Origin: JAKFDK01 sp036676195
GTDB taxonomy: Bacteria; Bacillota; Sulfobacillia; Symbiobacteriales; ZC4RG38
Direction of reading: 5' to 3'
DNA: 64,000 nt
Assembly (NCBI GenBank): GCA_036676195.1
Contig: JAKFDK010000046.1
Location: 3,980-67,979 of the forward strand
Shown piece by piece: positions 60,119 to 64,000 of this stretch. Every line of letters begins with the position of its first letter. Position 1 is the stretch's first letter. The translations under genes and the position numbers were made by a program. The notes under the pieces are model-generated. The model did not search any database, was not told the origin of the DNA, and worked only from the letters and a program-made list of their open reading frames with translations.

Positions 60119-61927
60119 ATGTACTCATGGTTGGCCGGCCTGCTGCTGGGAACGCTGCTGCTCGGAGTACTGGCCCGCACAGTTGCATTGCTGCAACGCA
60201 GCCGCAGGGCGATCAAAAACCCCTACATCGGTGCCCTGCATCAACTGCTTTTCGGGGCTGTGGCCGTCGCCTCGGCCACTGGCATTCTCTATGGCATTGA
60301 AATGGGAGTGCGGGTGGGCCATATCTCCGCCGCTGGCTCGGAGTCGATCGGGCACTACTGGGTGGCGCCGCTGATCTTCGCCGTCTCCCTGGTGCTGCTG
60401 GTGCGGCTGAACCGGATGCTAGGTACCCAGATGCTGGTCCAGATTGACCAGACGCTGGGGTCGATTAGCACTTTACAGAGACAGGCTGAACAGGACTCAC
60501 TGACCGAGCTTTACAACCACGCGATCTTTTTCCGAGAGTTGGACCAGGCCACTCCCCCTTTTGCCGTGCTGATGATCGACCTGGACGGATTCAAGCCTTA
60601 CAACGACCGAAACGGCCACCTGGCCGGGGACCAGGCGCTGGTAGAGGTGGCCCGGCTGATCCGCAGCGCCTGCCGGACCGAAGATGTGGCCGCCCGGTAC
60701 GGGGGCGACGAGTTCGCTATGCTGGTGCAGGGCATTACCCCTGACGACGCCCGCCGGCTCGCCCAGCGGATCAGCGACGCCATCCGCACCAGCCCGCTGC
60801 TCCAGGGCGCGGTAACAGCGTCGGTGGGCATCGCCTTTTCCCCCCCGGACGTGGGCAAGGATGTGGTGGCGGCCGCCGACCAGGCCATGGGCCTGGCCAA
60901 GCAGGCCGGCCGGTCGTGCGTGTGCTGGATCACGGCGGAGGGGCCGCAGTACTGGCGCCCTGCCTCGCCCCGGACCGCCGCTGCCTCCCCTTTTTCCCCG
61001 CTGCCGTCCCAGGCTGTACCCGGTGCGAACCTGGAGCACCTGGTGCTGCACGGCTGTCTGGAGATTCTGGCCCACGCCCTGCAGTCGCCGGCCGCCTGGG
61101 CGGTTGTCCCGGATGCGGACGGCCAACCGCAGATTCGCCCAGGGGTAGGGATGGTGCCTCTCGCCTGCGTGCTGGAAGACATTGACCCCCAGGTTTGCTG
61201 TTGCCTGAATCCCGAGGGGGGTGTGCGCACCTTCGTTTGCCCCCGGGCACAAGAAACCCGGGTGGTGATTCCGGCCACGGAGCGCGGCGGTTTGCTGGCG
61301 GCACTGAACCTGATTCCGGGGCCGGACGCCCTGGCGGCGTGCGATCCGTCGACCCTGGTGCAAATGGGGGACGCGGTGGGTCATCTCCTGACCCAGGTGC
61401 GGGAGGCTGTGCGCATCAGTGAAGTACAGCACGCCTATACCAATGCCCTGGCCCAAACGGCCCGGATCATCGCCGGGCGCCTGCCACAGCGGGATCGGCT
61501 GCAGCAGGTGCTGGACGTGCTGCAGAAGGCCACCGGCGCCGAACTGGCCGAGGTGTTCATGTGGAACCCCGGCGTGGCCAAACTGGAAATGGTGCTGCCT
61601 GGCAGCAATGTGGACACGCCCCTGCGGGACAAGCTACATTTCGAACCCCGGGAAGGGGCGGTGGGCCGGGTATTTGCGCAGCAGCGCCCGTTTGTGACCC
61701 ATGTGCTCGACCAGGAGTCCTCTTACCTGCGCCGGAGAGTGCCCGCGGCCGGATATCACACGCTGATTTCGATTCCGATGGTGTGGCAGGAAACCTGCCT
61801 GGGTGTGTACGGCCTTTACGCCCGTACCGAACGGCTGGTGAGCCAAAGCGAACTGGACATGCTGATTCTGGCCGGAAAGCTGATGGGAGCCGCCCTGGCC
61901 GCTCCGCCCGTTTCGTCGGGCCGGTAG
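60119..61927 (+). CDS. Membrane GGDEF diguanylate cyclase with GAF domain
   Basis: A 602-residue protein. Three membrane helices (about 4-22, 42-62, 80-97) precede a GGDEF domain (about 120-280) with DLDGFK (metal Asp) and intact GGDEF at 195-199. An inhibitory RTED motif lies at 186-189, at the standard spacing. The C-terminal 300 residues contain one clear GAF domain (about 465-590) and perhaps a degenerate one before it. It should make c-di-GMP. ATG 60119 has GGGACGGAG. Possible source for the signal read in the polysaccharide operon. Confidence 0.9.
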   Translation: MYSWLAGLLLGTLLLGVLARTVALLQRSRRAIKNPYIGALHQLLFGAVAVASATGILYGIEMGVRVGHISAAGSESIGHYWVAPLIFAVSLVLLVRLNRMLGTQMLVQIDQTLGSISTLQRQAEQDSLTELYNHAIFFRELDQATPPFAVLMIDLDGFKPYNDRNGHLAGDQALVEVARLIRSACRTEDVAARYGGDEFAMLVQGITPDDARRLAQRISDAIRTSPLLQGAVTASVGIAFSPPDVGKDVVAAADQAMGLAKQAGRSCVCWITAEGPQYWRPASPRTAAASPFSPLPSQAVPGANLEHLVLHGCLEILAHALQSPAAWAVVPDADGQPQIRPGVGMVPLACVLEDIDPQVCCCLNPEGGVRTFVCPRAQETRVVIPATERGGLLAALNLIPGPDALAACDPSTLVQMGDAVGHLLTQVREAVRISEVQHAYTNALAQTARIIAGRLPQRDRLQQVLDVLQKATGAELAEVFMWNPGVAKLEMVLPGSNVDTPLRDKLHFEPREGAVGRVFAQQRPFVTHVLDQESSYLRRRVPAAGYHTLISIPMVWQETCLGVYGLYARTERLVSQSELDMLILAGKLMGAALAAPPVSSGR

Positions 61928-61943
61928 GACCTGTGCCCGCGCC

Positions 61944-61970
61944 GCCCCGCCCGGTGTACCGGGTCGGGGC
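61944..61970 (+). terminator. Hairpin after the diguanylate cyclase gene
   Basis: GCCCCG-CCCGG pairs with CCGG-GT-CGGGGC across a 4-base loop, 17 bp after the stop. No T run. Confidence 0.55.
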
Positions 61971-62077
61971 CTGGCGCGCAAACCTCGCTTCCACGGGTTC
62001 AGGAGTTGCGCCAGCAGGAATATCCTGTCCAAAGTGGGAATGGTTTGACAGGTCTGCCGTGCCAGGAGGGAATCGAA

Positions 62078-63283
62078 TTGATCTGGGTGCGCATGTTCAT
62101 CCTGGGGCTTGGTTTCTTTGCGATCAGCGCCGTCTGGCCCATGTACAACTCGTACATGCCGCTGTTCTACGGCCATTTCATCGGCAGCCTGTCTGCCGTG
62201 GGTGCGATCATGGGTATTGACAATGTTCTCGGCCTGACCATGCAGCCATACTTTGGCGCCTTGTCGGACCAGACCCGCACCCGGTTCGGCCGGCGGATTC
62301 CCTTCCTGCTGGTGGGTATGCCGCTGGCGGCGGTGTTGCTGGGGCTCCTGCCCTATACCCGGGACATCGGCCTGCTTCCCCTGCTGTTGTCGACCATCGT
62401 GATGAATGTGATGATGGCCGTGTTTCGCTCGCCCACCGTAGCGCTGATGCCCGATGTGGTTCCAGCCCACCTGCGCAGCCAGGCCAACGGTATCATTAAC
62501 TTTATGGGCGGACTCGGCGCCATTGTCAGCATCCTGGTGGGCAGCAAACTCTATGAACGCGATCCCCACCTGCCGTTTGTGTTCGTGGGCGGGATGATGC
62601 TGGTGGTGGCCGTTATCTTCCTGCTCTGGATCCGCGAGCCGGCCGAGTCTGCCGAAACTGTGGAAGAAACGCCGGCGGCCCTGAAAGAGGCATTTGTCTC
62701 CCTGTTCCGGATCCGCGATCCCCAGGTGCTGCTGCTGATGGCCGCCATTTTTCTGTGGACCTTTGCCGAACAGGGCCTGGAGACGTGGTTTACCACCTAC
62801 GGTACGCGGGTGCTGGGGCTATCGGCCGGTGACGCTTCCGGCAAGTTGCGCTTTTTTCTGGTCTCGTTTGTTTTTCTTACTCTGCCCGTCGGCTTTTTAA
62901 GCGGGTGGGTCGGCCGGCGCCGGGCCATGTCGCTGGGCGCCGTGCTGCTGGCCGTGGGAGTGGGGCTGATCGGCTTTGTTCCGGCCCTGCTGCTGCCCGC
63001 CCTGGTTACGGCCGGGGCCGGCTGGGCACTGGTGATTGTGAACGCTTACCCGGCCATGGTGCAGTTGGCCGGCCCGGCCCAGGTGGGCACGTTCACCGGC
63101 ATGTATTATGTAGCCGGCCCACTGGCAGCCGCCATTTCGCCCACTGTCTTCGGGTCGGTGGTGGATATCCTGGGTTGGCCGGCGGCGTTCGGGATGGCGG
63201 TGGTGGCGTTCCTGTTGGCGGCGGTGACGGTACTGCGGGTCGACGGGGCCGATGTGAGCCCGGCGGACGCGAAGGCAGCGTAA
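62078..63283 (+). CDS. MFS transporter (SLC45/GPH-like)
   Basis: A 401-residue protein with 12 hydrophobic helices. The loop after helix 2 has PYFGALSDQTRTRFGRRIPF, characteristic of the sucrose/glycoside-type major facilitators. A repeat of this loop in the second half is GWVGRRRAMS. TTG 62078 follows AGGAGGG at 7 bp; the longer frame from 62006 is not supported. It probably moves a sugar with protons; the substrate is unknown. Confidence 0.85.
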   Translation: MIWVRMFILGLGFFAISAVWPMYNSYMPLFYGHFIGSLSAVGAIMGIDNVLGLTMQPYFGALSDQTRTRFGRRIPFLLVGMPLAAVLLGLLPYTRDIGLLPLLLSTIVMNVMMAVFRSPTVALMPDVVPAHLRSQANGIINFMGGLGAIVSILVGSKLYERDPHLPFVFVGGMMLVVAVIFLLWIREPAESAETVEETPAALKEAFVSLFRIRDPQVLLLMAAIFLWTFAEQGLETWFTTYGTRVLGLSAGDASGKLRFFLVSFVFLTLPVGFLSGWVGRRRAMSLGAVLLAVGVGLIGFVPALLLPALVTAGAGWALVIVNAYPAMVQLAGPAQVGTFTGMYYVAGPLAAAISPTVFGSVVDILGWPAAFGMAVVAFLLAAVTVLRVDGADVSPADAKAA

Positions 63284-63357
63284 GGTCCGTATGAATCCTC
63301 GCAACTGCTGGGTACTCTAGCCTGCGGGTCCCGGTAGTAACGAGGAGGGGTTTCTTC

Positions 63358-64000
63358 GTGTATCAGCAGATGCAGAGCATGCTGAACCAGATGGCCCAGC
63401 AGGAATCTCAGAACCAGCAGTCGGTGCAGCAGATGGCCACGCAGGCCGAGCGCGACCTGCAGTATCTGCAGCACCTGATGCAGAGCAAGCAGCAGCAGGT
63501 GCAGTCGCTGCGCTCGCTGGCCCAGCGGGAGAACCAGGCCATCCAGAATGCCCGCACGCTGGCCGTTCAGGCTGGCGCCATGCCCGGCATGGGCGCGACT
63601 GCCGGTACGGGCGCGGCTGCCGGTATGGGCGCGGCTGCCGGTATGGGGGCGGCCCAGAACTACAGCACCTTCGGCGGCGCCACCGCGGGTCAGTATGGCG
63701 CAGGTGCCCAGAGCCAGTTCAGCCCCGGGTATGGTGCGGCTGCCTACGGTGGGTATGGCGGTGCAGCCGGCAGCCAGTTCGCCCCTGGTGCCACCCAGGC
63801 CGGCGCTGCGGGCGGCCAGTTTGCTCCCGGTGCTGCCGCGGGCGGTGCTGCGGGCAGCCAGTTTGCTCCCGGCGCTGCCGCGGGCGGTGCTGCGGGCGGC
63901 CAGTTTGCCCCCGGTGCCGGCGCGGGCGGTGCTGCGGCCAGCCAGTTTGCCCCCGGTGCCGGCGCGGGCGGTGCTGCGGGCAGCCAGTTTGCTCCCGGTG
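63358..64000 (+). CDS. Coiled-coil protein with Gly/Ala-rich 14-residue repeats (partial)
   Basis: The gene begins at GTG 63358 behind GAGGAGGGG and runs off the right edge with 214 codons visible. Residues 1-75 are Gln- and Met-rich and form a coiled coil (VQQMATQAERDLQYLQHLMQ). Next come GMGAAA units, then a Tyr-Gly-rich part, then 14-residue repeats of the type SQFAPGAAAGGAAG. I know no family with this layout; the repeat is elastin- or silk-like. No signal peptide is visible. It may be a coat or matrix structural protein. Confidence 0.8.
   Translation, partial: MYQQMQSMLNQMAQQESQNQQSVQQMATQAERDLQYLQHLMQSKQQQVQSLRSLAQRENQAIQNARTLAVQAGAMPGMGATAGTGAAAGMGAAAGMGAAQNYSTFGGATAGQYGAGAQSQFSPGYGAAAYGGYGGAAGSQFAPGATQAGAAGGQFAPGAAAGGAAGSQFAPGAAAGGAAGGQFAPGAGAGGAAASQFAPGAGAGGAAGSQFAPG
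63817..64000 (+). repeat. 42-bp tandem repeats, at least four full units
   Basis: The start of CAGTTTGC recurs at 63817, 63859, 63901, 63943 and 63985, exactly 42 bp apart. Units differ at few positions, so they look recently expanded. The array continues beyond the window. Confidence 0.95.

Noticed and set aside
62053..62085. TTGACA upstream of the MFS gene
   Set aside because: No -10 box at the right distance; the downstream region is the ribosome binding site.
63817..64000. Regular repeats suggesting CRISPR
   Set aside because: Units are contiguous and in-frame, without spacers, and encode a 14-residue protein repeat.

Overview
The window looks like part of a moderately GC-rich Bacillota chromosome (Clostridia/Symbiobacteria-like). 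Lineage evidence is indirect: a YaaR-family protein, DivIVA-like coiled-coil proteins, an SLH-domain surface protein, AGGAGG-type ribosome binding sites with many GTG and TTG starts, D-amino acid aminotransferase, and a type IV pilus system with PilM/N/O. No rRNA, tRNA, insertion sequence or CRISPR array was seen.

Layout. Positions 1-800 hold the 5' part of nrdR, a small frameshifted gene and a terminator. Positions 0.8-11.1 kb (minus strand) hold a type IV pilus cluster running pilB, pilT, terminator, pilC, promoter, major pilin, a prepilin-methylase/pseudopilin fusion, three minor pilins, pilM, pilN, pilO. Positions 11.2-16.0 kb hold small hypothetical genes, an AlaX-type tRNA-editing enzyme with a cysteine desulfurase, and a cation/proton antiporter. 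Positions 16.2-26.8 kb hold an 11-subunit complex I without nuoEFG; nuoB lies upstream of nuoA and is cut off from it by a terminator and a second promoter. Positions 27-35 kb are a mixed region: unknown protein, acyl-CoA ligase, XRE regulator, dat, patatin, HAD phosphatase, yaaR. Positions 35.3-38.5 kb hold a nested inverted repeat, an SLH surface protein and a glycosyltransferase.

The most interesting region is 38.5-56.7 kb: about 14 tightly packed minus-strand genes that look like one operon for a Pel-like exopolysaccharide. It contains a PelF-type glycosyltransferase with a C-terminal TPR-like extension, a PelG-like membrane protein, separate GH114-like hydrolase and polysaccharide deacetylase genes (joined as PelA in Pseudomonas), and a UDP-sugar 4-epimerase (PelX-like role). 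It also has an HD-GYP protein where PelD would be expected, two DivIVA-like coiled-coil proteins, two paralogous GT-C-like membrane proteins, a DPM-type GT2, an ATP-grasp enzyme, an MFS transporter and a GT4 enzyme. The arrangement suggests synthesis, modification and export of an amino-sugar polymer, with c-di-GMP turnover and possibly polar or septal placement built in.

Positions 56.8-64 kb hold nth, panE, hemL, a membrane GGDEF-GAF diguanylate cyclase, an MFS transporter, and the start of a coiled-coil protein with 42-bp (14-residue) repeats that runs off the right edge.
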